This document shows, one piece after another, positions 32,706-40,751 of a stretch of DNA of 64,000 nucleotides (positions within the stretch are counted from its first letter, which is position 1; each line of letters begins with the position of its first letter). The notes below the pieces were generated by a model, which saw only the letters and a list, made by a program, of their open reading frames with translations, made no database searches and was not told where the DNA came from. The stretch covers positions 2,907,501 through 2,971,500 of the forward strand of contig NZ_CP013023.1 of assembly GCF_001421015.2 (NCBI RefSeq), in the 5' to 3' direction. Position numbers and translations under genes: made by a program. This DNA is from Paenibacillus bovis. Lineage in GTDB: Bacteria; Bacillota; Bacilli; Paenibacillales; Paenibacillaceae.

Positions 32706-33359
32706 ATGAAAAAGAAATGGATTTGCATAATTATTGTTCTGCTATTTATTGGTCTGTCGGCTGATCTTCAAAAAGTAGAGGCTGCATCTTCAGTTACTAC
32801 AAAGATTCTTACTTATAAAGGACAAGAATATGTTCAATTAAGTGGAGCAGATCAGACTGTCACTAATAAGCTCAACAAGTCACTTAAAAGAAGAGCAGTT
32901 AATGCAGCTATTTCTAATAGCGAGTTAAAAAGAGAAAATAAAAGTTACTATTACAGATTAAAAGCAAATACCAAATATAATGACAATAAGAAAATTTCTG
33001 TAATGTATACTGAAACTATGTATTCAGGAGGAGCCCATGAATTATATGGCGCTACTGTTTATAATTATGATCTGCAAACTGGAAAGCCCTTTGTATTAAT
33101 GGATTATATTCGAACGCAGGCACAACGTATAAATCTTAAAAATGCGATTTCTAACCAGTTGCAAGCGAGATACGATGCAGGAGCAGGCATATTCGAAGAT
33201 AATATTTATAATTTTTCATTAAATTCTAGTACTCCATTTTATTTTTATCAAAATGGTATAGCCATATTATTTAATCCGTACGAAGTAGCTGCTTTTTCTG
33301 AAGGAGTAGTTATTGTTAAAGTTCCCTTCGATGAAATAAATAAAGGAATAGATTCATAA
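32706..33359 (+). CDS. Secreted DUF3298-domain protein
   Basis: A 217-residue exported protein. Signal peptide: KKKW, then hydrophobic ICIIIVLLFIGLSA, cleavage near VEAASS. The C-terminal two thirds match DUF3298: MYSGGAHELYGATVYNYDL, GKPFVLMDYI, FYFYQNGIAILFNPYEVAAF and a final VKVPF. The same module forms the extracellular part of anti-sigma factors such as RsiV, but here there is no membrane anchor or cytoplasmic domain. AGGGGGAGAAT precedes the ATG. The gene is clearly more AT-rich than its neighbours, which may point to separate origin. Function unknown. Confidence 0.8.
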   Translation: MKKKWICIIIVLLFIGLSADLQKVEAASSVTTKILTYKGQEYVQLSGADQTVTNKLNKSLKRRAVNAAISNSELKRENKSYYYRLKANTKYNDNKKISVMYTETMYSGGAHELYGATVYNYDLQTGKPFVLMDYIRTQAQRINLKNAISNQLQARYDAGAGIFEDNIYNFSLNSSTPFYFYQNGIAILFNPYEVAAFSEGVVIVKVPFDEINKGIDS

Positions 33360-33390
33360 TAAAAACCAAACTAAATTTTTTTGTGAAAAT

Positions 33391-33449
33391 GGCTCTATTT
33401 CCAGCATGACCGTTTGAATTAAGCGGTTGAGCTTGGAAATAGAGCCAAT
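33391..33449. terminator. Bidirectional terminator-like hairpin
   Basis: TGGCTCTATTTCC and GGAAATAGAGCCA form a 13 bp outer stem, with ACCG/CGGT pairing further in. It separates two convergent genes. Confidence 0.65.
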
Positions 33450-33532
33450 TTATATTTTACAATGAGTTTGAGACTATATGGGTACTGCACACTAGATGTT
33501 TCTTACAAATAGACGTTGTGTACTCTTAATTG

Positions 33533-35026
33533 TTACCATTTAAGGCTGACTACCGATTTGCCGGGAACTGTGTAATTCAATGCTTGTCCATTCCACTGGA
33601 TTTTGGCTGTTTTCGCAGTATTTTGGGAGTTATACAGTACGATAACTTTGGAACCGTCCGGATTTTTGAAAGCGACGCTTTGCATATCGGCGAATGTGTT
33701 GGAGTCGATTCGGTAAGCACCGGAGCTTACAAATTTACTGAAATGTCCGAGCAGATAGTATTGCTTGGTGTAAGTTACTTTGTCTTCCGGATTGCTGGAG
33801 CTATTATCGGAATTCTGCACCGTCACCATACCTTTGTTGGTATTATTGTCTCCGATCACGCTCGGTCCATCTTTTTGATCCAGAGCTGCATTCCAGAGAA
33901 TGATAGATTTGGACCAGTTGCGGGTCATCCCGATAAACTCATTGATCATATTATCGAATCCCTGAGTCGTTCCGTTGACCGGATCATTCCAAGTACCAAA
34001 TCCGCCTTCGGTAAACCAGATATCTTTGTCCGGATGGGCATTATGCATATTAGTCATAGCTGTAAAGTCACCACCATAATGGTGGAAAGCACTACCGGCG
34101 ACATATTGGGACTTGCCGTTATTTTTGAGTGCCTGGATCACGGTATTCGGGAAATTCCAATTATCATAGTTGTGATCGTAGGCAATGATTTTGGTGTTCA
34201 GGCCCGCATTTTTCAGAGCAGGTCCCAGATAGTCGCCGATCATACCGATCTGATCCTGTTCGTTCATGAGCATACCCGGATAGCGGCCTGGCTCGAACAG
34301 TGGTTCATTTTGCGGAGTTACCGCATAGATCGGAATACCCTGAGCCTGATAAGCCTGTATAAATTTGATGAAATAATTGGCATATACCGGGTAATTTTCT
34401 GCTTTCAATTTGCCGGTACCGTTTTTGTCATTGGTGGTGTACTTCATCCAGGCTGGAGCACTCCAGGGGGAAGCGATAAATTTGATATTCGGATTTTTGG
34501 ACAGCGCCGACTTGATCATGGGGATGATATAAGGTTGGTCTCTGGAAATACTGAACTGGTTCAATGCCATATCGCCAGCAGTATCGTCATACGTATACGT
34601 ACTCCAGGCAAAATCGCTCGCACCCATCGGTTGGCGCAGCATGCTCATATGAATACCGGATGTGCCAAACAGATGATCCATCACTTCATTGCGCTTGCTA
34701 CTGCTTAATTTGTAATTGAGCAGCCAGGCGGCAGAATCGGTCATCGATACGCCAAATCCATCCATCTGCTGATAGGTTTTGCCTTCGTTGACAGTAAAGG
34801 TATAATCGGCATTATCACCAGTGGCACCGAAGGCACGGTCATTTTGCCGGGTTAGCCTGGTATCCGTACGCAGACCTACAGCGGGTTCGCTACTGGGATC
34901 GGCTGTGGTAAGCCATACTTGGGTTTTTTCGTTGGCAGCATAAGCGGAAGGGGCAAGGGAGACGAGCGGAGTCATTACAAGAGAGCTTAGCAGGGCAAAC
35001 TGGATGCCTTTTTTGAACATGGACAT
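33533..35026 (-). CDS. Secreted glycoside hydrolase family 30
   Basis: A 497-residue exported glycosidase. Signal peptide about 1-31 (ends APSAYAA). The TIM barrel begins with QQMDGFGVSMTDSAAW; the acid/base is Glu241 in TPQNEP and the nucleophile Glu340 in WFTEGGFG. A C-terminal beta-sandwich (about 430-497) completes the GH30 architecture. The sequence is closer to the glucosylceramidase/beta-1,6-glucanase branch than to the glucuronoxylanases, but the bond cleaved cannot be fixed. Start ATG 35026 has GGAGAGG upstream; earlier in-frame codons lack sites. A full cre match lies 25 bases before the start, so glucose repression is very likely. Confidence 0.9.
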   Translation of the reverse strand: MSMFKKGIQFALLSSLVMTPLVSLAPSAYAANEKTQVWLTTADPSSEPAVGLRTDTRLTRQNDRAFGATGDNADYTFTVNEGKTYQQMDGFGVSMTDSAAWLLNYKLSSSKRNEVMDHLFGTSGIHMSMLRQPMGASDFAWSTYTYDDTAGDMALNQFSISRDQPYIIPMIKSALSKNPNIKFIASPWSAPAWMKYTTNDKNGTGKLKAENYPVYANYFIKFIQAYQAQGIPIYAVTPQNEPLFEPGRYPGMLMNEQDQIGMIGDYLGPALKNAGLNTKIIAYDHNYDNWNFPNTVIQALKNNGKSQYVAGSAFHHYGGDFTAMTNMHNAHPDKDIWFTEGGFGTWNDPVNGTTQGFDNMINEFIGMTRNWSKSIILWNAALDQKDGPSVIGDNNTNKGMVTVQNSDNSSSNPEDKVTYTKQYYLLGHFSKFVSSGAYRIDSNTFADMQSVAFKNPDGSKVIVLYNSQNTAKTAKIQWNGQALNYTVPGKSVVSLKW

Positions 35027-35050
35027 AATACAACACCTCTCCTTCATTTC

Positions 35051-35064
35051 TGTAAGCGTTATCA
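35051..35064 (-). promoter_or_regulatory. cre site in the GH30 leader
   Basis: TGTAAGCGTTATCA, read on the plus strand, matches all 14 positions of TGWAARCGYTWNCA. It lies between the GH30 start and its promoter, so CcpA would act as a roadblock or occlude initiation. Confidence 0.85.
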
Positions 35065-35183
35065 ATAACAGGGAATAAAGTATCAATACGAGAGGTGTTT
35101 TACAATGCCTTATAACAGAGCAGATAGAAACACACCGAGGATACGTAGAAATGCCTACATACTGCAGTTCGAAATTCGTATAC

Positions 35184-35215
35184 AAAAAAACAGGCAGAGC
35201 TTAGTACTCTGCCTG
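35184..35215 (-). terminator. Terminator of the 113-residue gene
   Basis: A perfect 9 bp stem (CAGGCAGAG with CTCTGCCTG) followed on the minus strand by seven T. Confidence 0.88.
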
Positions 35216-35222
35216 TTCCGGT

Positions 35223-35564
35223 TTATTTTGTGGTTAGTGTGTAGGCAGCCCGCTCGGTGTTCAGTTGGACACGCGAGTCGCTGATTTCATCAATACGCAG
35301 ATCATGAGTGATAATCTCGTAGGTGTCACGAGGTACCTGTACTTCTTCACCATCGGCGTTCTGCGTTACTCCTTCGCCGCGCAGCAGCAGGGCGCTTTCC
35401 AGATAATCATCGATTTCATTGTCTTCATTTCTTTCGTCAATATCCGACAGCGTAAAGTGTACAATATCGGTATCATCCAGCTCTTTTTTCTCGATAATAA
35501 TCGTATTGTCCTTGTGCTTGTTCAGCCAATCTTTGAGGGTTTGAATATCGTTGGTTTCTGTCAT
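35223..35564 (-). CDS. Hypothetical protein, 113 residues
   Basis: A cytoplasmic, acidic protein with no signal or membrane segment. Predicted layout: a helix (DIQTLKDWLNKH), beta strands (NTIIIEKKELD, IVHFTLSDID), an acidic loop, then ALLLRGEGVTQ and a C-terminal strand region. The start at 35564 has AAAGGA nine bases upstream; the longer frame is not supported. It has its own strong terminator, so it is a real single-gene unit, but I do not recognise the family. Confidence 0.7.
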   Translation of the reverse strand: MTETNDIQTLKDWLNKHKDNTIIIEKKELDDTDIVHFTLSDIDERNEDNEIDDYLESALLLRGEGVTQNADGEEVQVPRDTYEIITHDLRIDEISDSRVQLNTERAAYTLTTK

Positions 35565-35997
35565 GGGTATCATTCCTTTACTGGTTTGTAGGTAAGTGTG
35601 ATGAACAGCAAGTTCTATTCGCTGCATCTATCAACGTATTGGAGCATGTATAAATAATAATGTATCCATAAACCATGATTTTCCGGCGCAAAGATGTCTA
35701 GAATATATGCAGGCAGCTGTGCTGGAATATCTCTATAAATAGTCAATTACCCTGCCTGACGAGTTCATAATCGCTGCAGCATATGAAAATGCGTGAACAG
35801 GCAAAATTGTGGGTCTTTTACCGCATTTACAGTGGGCAGAGGATCATCCATACTTTAGTTAGCTGTGCCGGGCCAGACTCTCAAAAGTCTTCTGCGCAGG
35901 GTTGTTATCATCCAATAACTTCATTTTCAAATACAAAAGCTCATACACATAAATAAGAGCGGGTCCGGAAGCCCCGGACGGATAAGGAGGAGAATGA
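35565..35997. other. Spacer of 433 bases, no gene seen
   Basis: No supported frame. Small hairpins only: GGTCCGG/CCCCGGAC just before the next gene (about 35965-35981), next to its ribosome site AAGGAGGAG, and CCTGCCTG with ACAGGC around 35752-35800. No RNA class recognised. Confidence 0.4.
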
Positions 35998-36372
35998 ATG
36001 AATGATGGACACAACAAGCAAACACGTGAACTAAATTACCAGATTGTAGCCTTGCATATGATGCAGTGGAATCCGATGAATCTGCGGGAATGGTGTCTTC
36101 CTGACGAGTACAGCATCGAAATCGAGCATATTATCAAAGTGCTGCCGCATGTTGAGTCATCCGATGAACTGGGAGAGCAGTTATACTGGATTATGCAGAA
36201 ATACTTTGGTGTCTATGCCGGCTGCACCGTACAGGAATGTGTAAAAGTGGCGGTTGGAATCTATACGGACATTCAGAAGCAGCAGAAATCTCCACAGCCT
36301 ATTGCAGCATTCCAATTTTATGACAATCAATTCATCTTTGGTACATACACCAATCGATTATATAAAAAGTAA
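35998..36372 (+). CDS. DUF1871-like hypothetical protein
   Basis: A 124-residue cytoplasmic protein. The part at about 12-75 (IVALHMMQWNPMN, DEYSIEIEHIIKVLP, ELGEQLYWIMQKYFG) resembles the DUF1871/YugE pattern in which a short helical domain has a W-[DN]-P motif and a D-E-Y motif. The C-terminal 50 residues are extra. AAGGAGGAG lies seven bases before ATG 35998. Function unknown; no operon partner. Confidence 0.7.
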   Translation: MNDGHNKQTRELNYQIVALHMMQWNPMNLREWCLPDEYSIEIEHIIKVLPHVESSDELGEQLYWIMQKYFGVYAGCTVQECVKVAVGIYTDIQKQQKSPQPIAAFQFYDNQFIFGTYTNRLYKK

Positions 36373-36576
36373 AAGGGTGATCTCTGCACTCCCGATAACG
36401 GCATATCCAAAATTATGGATAAAGTAAGCCTCTCGGATCATGGGTAATATACATCCTTTTTAGGCGTCAGCTAGCGGTATGCTTCTACTTGTAAAAGAGG
36501 AGTATTCGGTTAGTGGACGTCTTTTTGGTTTATACATATTTTGGAATTGATTATCTCCTGAAATGAGGTGCGTATA

Positions 36577-37344
36577 ATGAGAATCTCGTATAATACAGAG
36601 ACGCTTTTTGAAGGCAGAGATATTCTGGATGTGATGCAGGTACTGCATGCCCATGATCTGAATATCATTGAGTTCTGGTCCTGGGAAGACAAGGATCTGC
36701 AGGCGATTAACCGTCTTCGACAGGAGCTGGGTATGGAAGTGGCTTCGATCGTTGTGAAGCTGGCTACCATGCTGGAGCCGGATCAACGTGACGAAGCGGT
36801 AGAGGGTATTCGCCGTTCGGCAGAAGCGGCACGTTCGCTGGATTGTTCACGGATGGTGCATACGGTTGGATTTGTCAAAGAAGGGATGAGCCGGGAAGAG
36901 ATGCGGCAGAGTCTGATTGATGGACTGCGGGCGGCTATTCCGGCACTGGAGGAATTTGGCGTTACTACATGTATTGAACCGCTCAACACCATAACCGACA
37001 AAGAGCTGAGCGGCTATTATCTTAATACCTCACAGGAAGCATTTGATATTGTAACCGAAGTGAATCATCCACTGGTCAAAGTCTGCTACGATATGTACCA
37101 TGTACAGGTGATGGAAGGTAATGTACTGCCACGCCTGCAAAATAATATTCGTCATGTCGGCCATATTCAGGGCGCAGGCGCACCGAGACGTCATGAGCTA
37201 TTTATCAGCGAACTCAATTATGACTATGTATTCGATGCAATCAAGCAGATGGATTATGACGGGTATGTGGGCATTGAGTATTTTCCGATTCATGATCCGA
37301 TTGATGACCTGGTGCGCATCAAGGAAAAGTTTCATACCGGCTGA
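36577..37344 (+). CDS. Sugar phosphate isomerase/epimerase family protein (hydroxypyruvate isomerase-like)
   Basis: A 255-residue TIM-barrel enzyme of the xylose-isomerase-like superfamily. Metal-binding motifs lie on successive strands: Glu in CIEPLNT, Asp and His in CYDMYHVQ, His in VGHIQGAGAPRRHE and Glu in GYVGIEYFP. This set, especially DMYHVQ with GHIQ and RHE, fits hydroxypyruvate isomerase (Hyi) relatives, including tartronate semialdehyde and keto-sugar isomerases. GAGGTG lies seven bases before ATG 36577; the upstream GTG is less likely. It stands alone, so the pathway is unclear. Confidence 0.83.
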   Translation: MRISYNTETLFEGRDILDVMQVLHAHDLNIIEFWSWEDKDLQAINRLRQELGMEVASIVVKLATMLEPDQRDEAVEGIRRSAEAARSLDCSRMVHTVGFVKEGMSREEMRQSLIDGLRAAIPALEEFGVTTCIEPLNTITDKELSGYYLNTSQEAFDIVTEVNHPLVKVCYDMYHVQVMEGNVLPRLQNNIRHVGHIQGAGAPRRHELFISELNYDYVFDAIKQMDYDGYVGIEYFPIHDPIDDLVRIKEKFHTG

Positions 37345-37571
37345 GAATAAATTACGTATGTGTTGATGCTGTAGTATTTCAAGAGTAAAAGTATAACTTG
37401 ATCAGGAACAAAACAAACAAGATATTATTCGCTTTATTATATTATATAATAAAAATAACTATTTGAGAGTTAAGTTGAAACAATGTTCGTATAAATAGCT
37501 TCTGCAAGAATTATTTTGCTTATACCTTATATTTAAATGCGAAAAATACGAACAATAAACAAAATAAAAAC

Positions 37572-37600
37572 TTGACCATACGGATATTTTTCGGTAATAT
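37572..37600 (+). promoter_or_regulatory. Promoter upstream of the riboswitch
   Basis: TTGACC (37572-37577), 17-base spacer, TAATAT (37595-37600). The expected start near 37607 would give the riboswitch transcript. Confidence 0.6.
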
Positions 37601-37644
37601 ACCACTGTACCCCGGCAAAACAGCCTGGGAATACAGTGGTTTTT
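37601..37644 (+). terminator. Terminator for upstream transcription
   Basis: ACCACTGTA (37601-37609) pairs perfectly with TACAGTGGT (37632-37640), extended inside by CCC/GGG and GGC/GCC, and is followed by a T run. Transcripts starting at about 37607 lack most of the left arm and would escape it. Confidence 0.8.
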
Positions 37645-37684
37645 GCTTTATAAGCGTACATTAAAGATAAAATCATAATTTATT

Positions 37685-37751
37685 ATTCGTATATCCCCGA
37701 AAATAGGGTTTGGGGGTCTCTACAAGGAACCGCAAATTCCTGGCTACGAAT
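37685..37751 (+). promoter_or_regulatory. Purine-type riboswitch aptamer (guanine-like)
   Basis: All parts of the purine aptamer can be placed: P1 ATTCGTA (37685-37691) with TACGAAT (37745-37751); P2 CCCCGAA with TTTGGGG around loop AATAGGG; junction J2/3 GTCTCTAC (37716-37723); P3 AGGAA with TTCCT around loop CCGCAAA; junction J3/1 GGCT (37742-37745). The specificity base in J3/1 is C, as in guanine sensors. Two core bases differ from the usual forms: GTCTCTAC instead of GTTTCTAC, and GGCT instead of GACT. Confidence 0.9.
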
Positions 37752-37791
37752 AGGATGCTTTGGCATACCTGTTCGCAAGCCAGGATTTTTT
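37739..37791 (+). terminator. Riboswitch expression platform (terminator)
   Basis: CCTGGCT-A-CGAATAGG-ATGC pairs with GCAT-A-CCTGTTCG-CA-AGCCAGG, followed by ATTTTTTG. The left arm uses the 3' strands of P3 and P1 and junction J3/1, so aptamer and terminator exclude each other. Ligand binding should therefore switch the gene ON. Confidence 0.85.
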
Positions 37792-37945
37792 GTGCGCTCA
37801 AGTAATTAAGCTCATCAATAAACATACTTCATATGTAATAAAAAGGAATATTTTACTTAATAATCTATCTGCTGGGATCACGCAGTATAATACAAGTATA
37901 AGACTTGGCATACATGATCCTATAGCGGTTTATCAGGAGGATATT

Positions 37946-39412
37946 ATGACGACAAAATATGATTGTATCGTAGTAGGCGCAGGACCAGCAGGAATCTTTG
38001 CATGTTATGAATTGACGCGGATTGCTCCGGACTGGAAAGTTCTTTTGATTGATAAAGGACATGACATTTATCGCCGTAACTGCCCGATCATGCAGGAGAA
38101 AATCCAGTTTTGTCCGCCGCCAGCAGGTAAAAAAGATTTCGCGGGATGTCTGCCTGCCTGTTCGGTAACAGCCGGGTTCGGTGGAGCCGGCGCCTACAGC
38201 GATGGCAAATTTAATATCACGACAGAGTTTGGCGGCTGGCTGACCGATTATCTGTCTCCATCCAAAGTGGAAGATCTGATCCGTTATGTAGACTCTATCA
38301 ATCTGGAGCACGGAGCTACCGAATCGATTACCGACCCGACAACAGACGTTATTCGCGATATCGAACAGCGCGGCTATGCTTCGGGATTAAAGCTGCTGCG
38401 TGCACAGGTACGCCACCTCGGTACCGAGCAGAATCTGGAGATTCTGAAGTCTATTTATGAATATTTGAATACACGGATTGATATGGTGTATAAAGCGGAA
38501 GTGGAAGATATTCTGACGATCAAGGAAGAAGGTAAGCACCGGATCACCGGTATCGTTACCAAAAAAGGCGAGACTTATGAATCGGCAAATGTAATGATCG
38601 CCCCGGGGCGTGACGGTTCTGCCTGGCTCACTGAGATTCTCAAAAAGCGCCGCCTGAAAATGTACAATAACCAGGTAGACGTAGGGGTACGGGTAGAGAC
38701 CTCGGATGTGGTTATGCAGGAGATCAACAAGCATTTGTACGAAGGCAAATTTATCTATAACACCTCTGTCGGTACACGGGTTCGCACATTCTGCAGCAAT
38801 CCGTCCGGTCATGTGGTTGTTGAGAATCATAGTGGTGTGATGGCAGCCAATGGTCATTCGTTCAAAGATCCTGCGCTGGGTTCCCGTAATACCAACTTTG
38901 CTCTGCTCGTATCGCATAAATTCACCGAGCCATTCGACAAGCCCAATGAATATGCCCGTGAGATCTGCCGTCGTGCCAATGATCTGTCCAGTGGAGGCGT
39001 GATTGTGCAAAAGTTCGGCGATATTCTGCGCGGCCGCCGCTCTACAACCGACCGGATCAAAGAAGGTTTCCTCGAACCCACGCTCAAAGAAGCAGTACCG
39101 GGTGATCTGGGGCTGGTTCTTCCCTATAATACAATGAAGAGTCTGATTGAAATGGTACAGGCACTAGAAGGAGTAACACCGGGTATTGCTTCGGAACACA
39201 CCCTGTTCTATGGTGTGGAAGCCAAATTCTATTCTGCTCGTCCCAAGCTGGGTGAGAACCTGGAGACCGAGATCGATGGATTGTACTGCGGTGGAGATGG
39301 TGCAGGAGTAACTCGCGGATTGGCCCAGGCCGGAGCAGCCGGCGTCTGGATCGCCCGCAGCATGTTCACCAAGACAGGGAATAGCAGCCGGGTGCCTGCG
39401 ACAGTAGTTTGA
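37946..39412 (+). CDS. NAD(P)/FAD-dependent dehydrogenase (COG2509 type), riboswitch-controlled
   Basis: A 488-residue flavoprotein. The N-terminus has the Rossmann motif VVGAGPAGIFACYEL, then LLIDKG (ribose-binding acid). A Cys-rich stretch follows (NCPIMQ, FCPPPAG, GCLPACSV) and GGAGAYSDGKFN, then APGRDGS and the C-terminal FAD motif YCGGDGAGVTRGLAQAG. This matches the uncharacterised FAD-dependent dehydrogenase group COG2509. The start is ATG 37946 with CAGGAGG; the frame open to 37760 crosses the riboswitch terminator and is not coding. Its reaction is unknown. Control by a purine-type riboswitch suggests a link to purine metabolism or oxidised purines. Confidence 0.88.
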   Translation: MTTKYDCIVVGAGPAGIFACYELTRIAPDWKVLLIDKGHDIYRRNCPIMQEKIQFCPPPAGKKDFAGCLPACSVTAGFGGAGAYSDGKFNITTEFGGWLTDYLSPSKVEDLIRYVDSINLEHGATESITDPTTDVIRDIEQRGYASGLKLLRAQVRHLGTEQNLEILKSIYEYLNTRIDMVYKAEVEDILTIKEEGKHRITGIVTKKGETYESANVMIAPGRDGSAWLTEILKKRRLKMYNNQVDVGVRVETSDVVMQEINKHLYEGKFIYNTSVGTRVRTFCSNPSGHVVVENHSGVMAANGHSFKDPALGSRNTNFALLVSHKFTEPFDKPNEYAREICRRANDLSSGGVIVQKFGDILRGRRSTTDRIKEGFLEPTLKEAVPGDLGLVLPYNTMKSLIEMVQALEGVTPGIASEHTLFYGVEAKFYSARPKLGENLETEIDGLYCGGDGAGVTRGLAQAGAAGVWIARSMFTKTGNSSRVPATVV

Positions 39413-39554
39413 GTGTAGCAATGAATATTGTAAACGCAGTACGCTAGGTTGCTATGATAGGGGCTGAAACGTAAACTTTACTTGTTTGAATTGCATATTA
39501 GTAAGCTGCATCATTGTAAATGAACTGGAAATCATAATAACGAAAGTAGATATG

Positions 39555-39589
39555 AAAAAAGCTGTCGTAGGCGTTCCGGCAGCTTTTTT
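39555..39589. terminator. Bidirectional terminator
   Basis: AAAAAAGCTGTCG and CCGGCAGCTTTTTT pair with one wobble and a short loop. It lies between the FAD dehydrogenase and the convergent hydrolase. Confidence 0.85.
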
Positions 39590-39630
39590 GTATATCCCAA
39601 TCATCCGGTTACGGCTACGTCTATCTATTC

Positions 39631-40476
39631 TCAATTCGCTCGTATCCAGTCAAACATCGCTGCTATCGCCTGTTTATGCACATCTTCCGGCATGTGATGA
39701 CCATACTCTTCGTAAATTTGTACATCGTACTCTTTATCCAGTTCCTGTAGCCGCTGGATCATATTCTCGGCATGGCTGTAGTCTACCTGCATATCCTGCC
39801 GCCCATGAATAATGAGTACCGGACAATGAATTTGCTCTGCCAGAGCAACAGGCGAGCGTGCTTCATATCGCTCGGGATATTTGCCGGTCGATCCGCCGAT
39901 TACCCGCTTGAGCATTCTGCGCAGATCGATCCGCTCCTCATAAGTACGAGCAAGATCAGATACACCACCCCACAGAATCAGCTGGCTCAAAGGCGGTTCA
40001 GTGGATCGTACTGCTGCCTGAGCTGCATTGACCGATCCGCGAGAGAAGCCCATGATTGCTATCCGCTGTTCATCCACAAAGGAAAGCTGACTCAGCCAGC
40101 GAATACCCGAGAGCACATCTTCTACATCTGCACCACCGAACTCATCCCGCCCTTCGCCGCCCTCGGCTCCGCGGTAACAGGGAGCAAAAACAATATGACC
40201 GTGCTGGGCAAACCGCTCCAGCCAATCCATACGAACACTGCCAACCCGTCCAATCCCTCCACGGCAGTAGACAAATACCGGATATTGTCCATCTACGACA
40301 GGTATGGTGGGAGGAAGCAGAGGACAGGCGATTGGCAGAACCTCTAGAGTAGACGTCTGGTAAAAAGAGTTCAACCAACCTTTCAGTTGTTCAGTAGAGA
40401 CTGTTACGCCATAAGGCAGCGCCAGATAGCCTTTTACCTGATAATCATTAGAGAGATAACTGATTTGGTAGATCAT
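39631..40476 (-). CDS. Alpha/beta hydrolase, S9 peptidase-like
   Basis: A 281-residue cytoplasmic serine hydrolase. Triad: Ser in GFSRGS (about 146), Asp in IHGRQDMQV (about 230) and His in YGHHMPED (about 262). The order and the CYRGAEGGEGRDEFGGADVEDV region resemble the catalytic domain of prolyl-oligopeptidase/acylaminoacyl-peptidase relatives, here without the beta-propeller. RBS AAGGCGG lies nine bases before the ATG. It may cleave small peptides or esters; the substrate is not readable. Single gene. Confidence 0.85.
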   Translation of the reverse strand: MIYQISYLSNDYQVKGYLALPYGVTVSTEQLKGWLNSFYQTSTLEVLPIACPLLPPTIPVVDGQYPVFVYCRGGIGRVGSVRMDWLERFAQHGHIVFAPCYRGAEGGEGRDEFGGADVEDVLSGIRWLSQLSFVDEQRIAIMGFSRGSVNAAQAAVRSTEPPLSQLILWGGVSDLARTYEERIDLRRMLKRVIGGSTGKYPERYEARSPVALAEQIHCPVLIIHGRQDMQVDYSHAENMIQRLQELDKEYDVQIYEEYGHHMPEDVHKQAIAAMFDWIRAN

Positions 40477-40751
40477 GAAATTGCACCGCCTTAAATAATG
40501 ATTGAATTAGTATTAAAGAAATTGATTATTTTATTATTTGGAATTGAAGATATTTATAATATTCCTAAATTCGGATGTACAGAAGTAATATGACCGCATA
40601 ATCAGGCTGTATAATGAACTGAAATAGGAAGCGGATACTTAATGTACACGGAACTCTTCATAACGTGATCTGCTCGACAGGCTGAACATGAATCGATAAA
40701 ATGTCTTATAAAGTGTACCATATTCAGCTTCGGACGGAAGGAATGAGTGCG

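Noticed and set aside
33530..34708. A 392-residue plus-strand frame
   Set aside because: Antisense shadow of the GH30 gene, which has catalytic motifs, signal peptide and ribosome site.
37685..37791. Ordinary guanine OFF switch
   Set aside because: No antiterminator that would be broken by P1 formation can be drawn; the terminator itself uses P1 and P3 strands, which predicts ON behaviour.
37760..37945. N-terminal extension of the FAD dehydrogenase
   Set aside because: This stretch crosses the riboswitch terminator and leader, and a good ribosome site sits before ATG 37946, where the Rossmann motif begins.
40056..40352. Arg/His-rich plus-strand frame inside the hydrolase locus
   Set aside because: Shadow of the minus-strand hydrolase, with no start signals.
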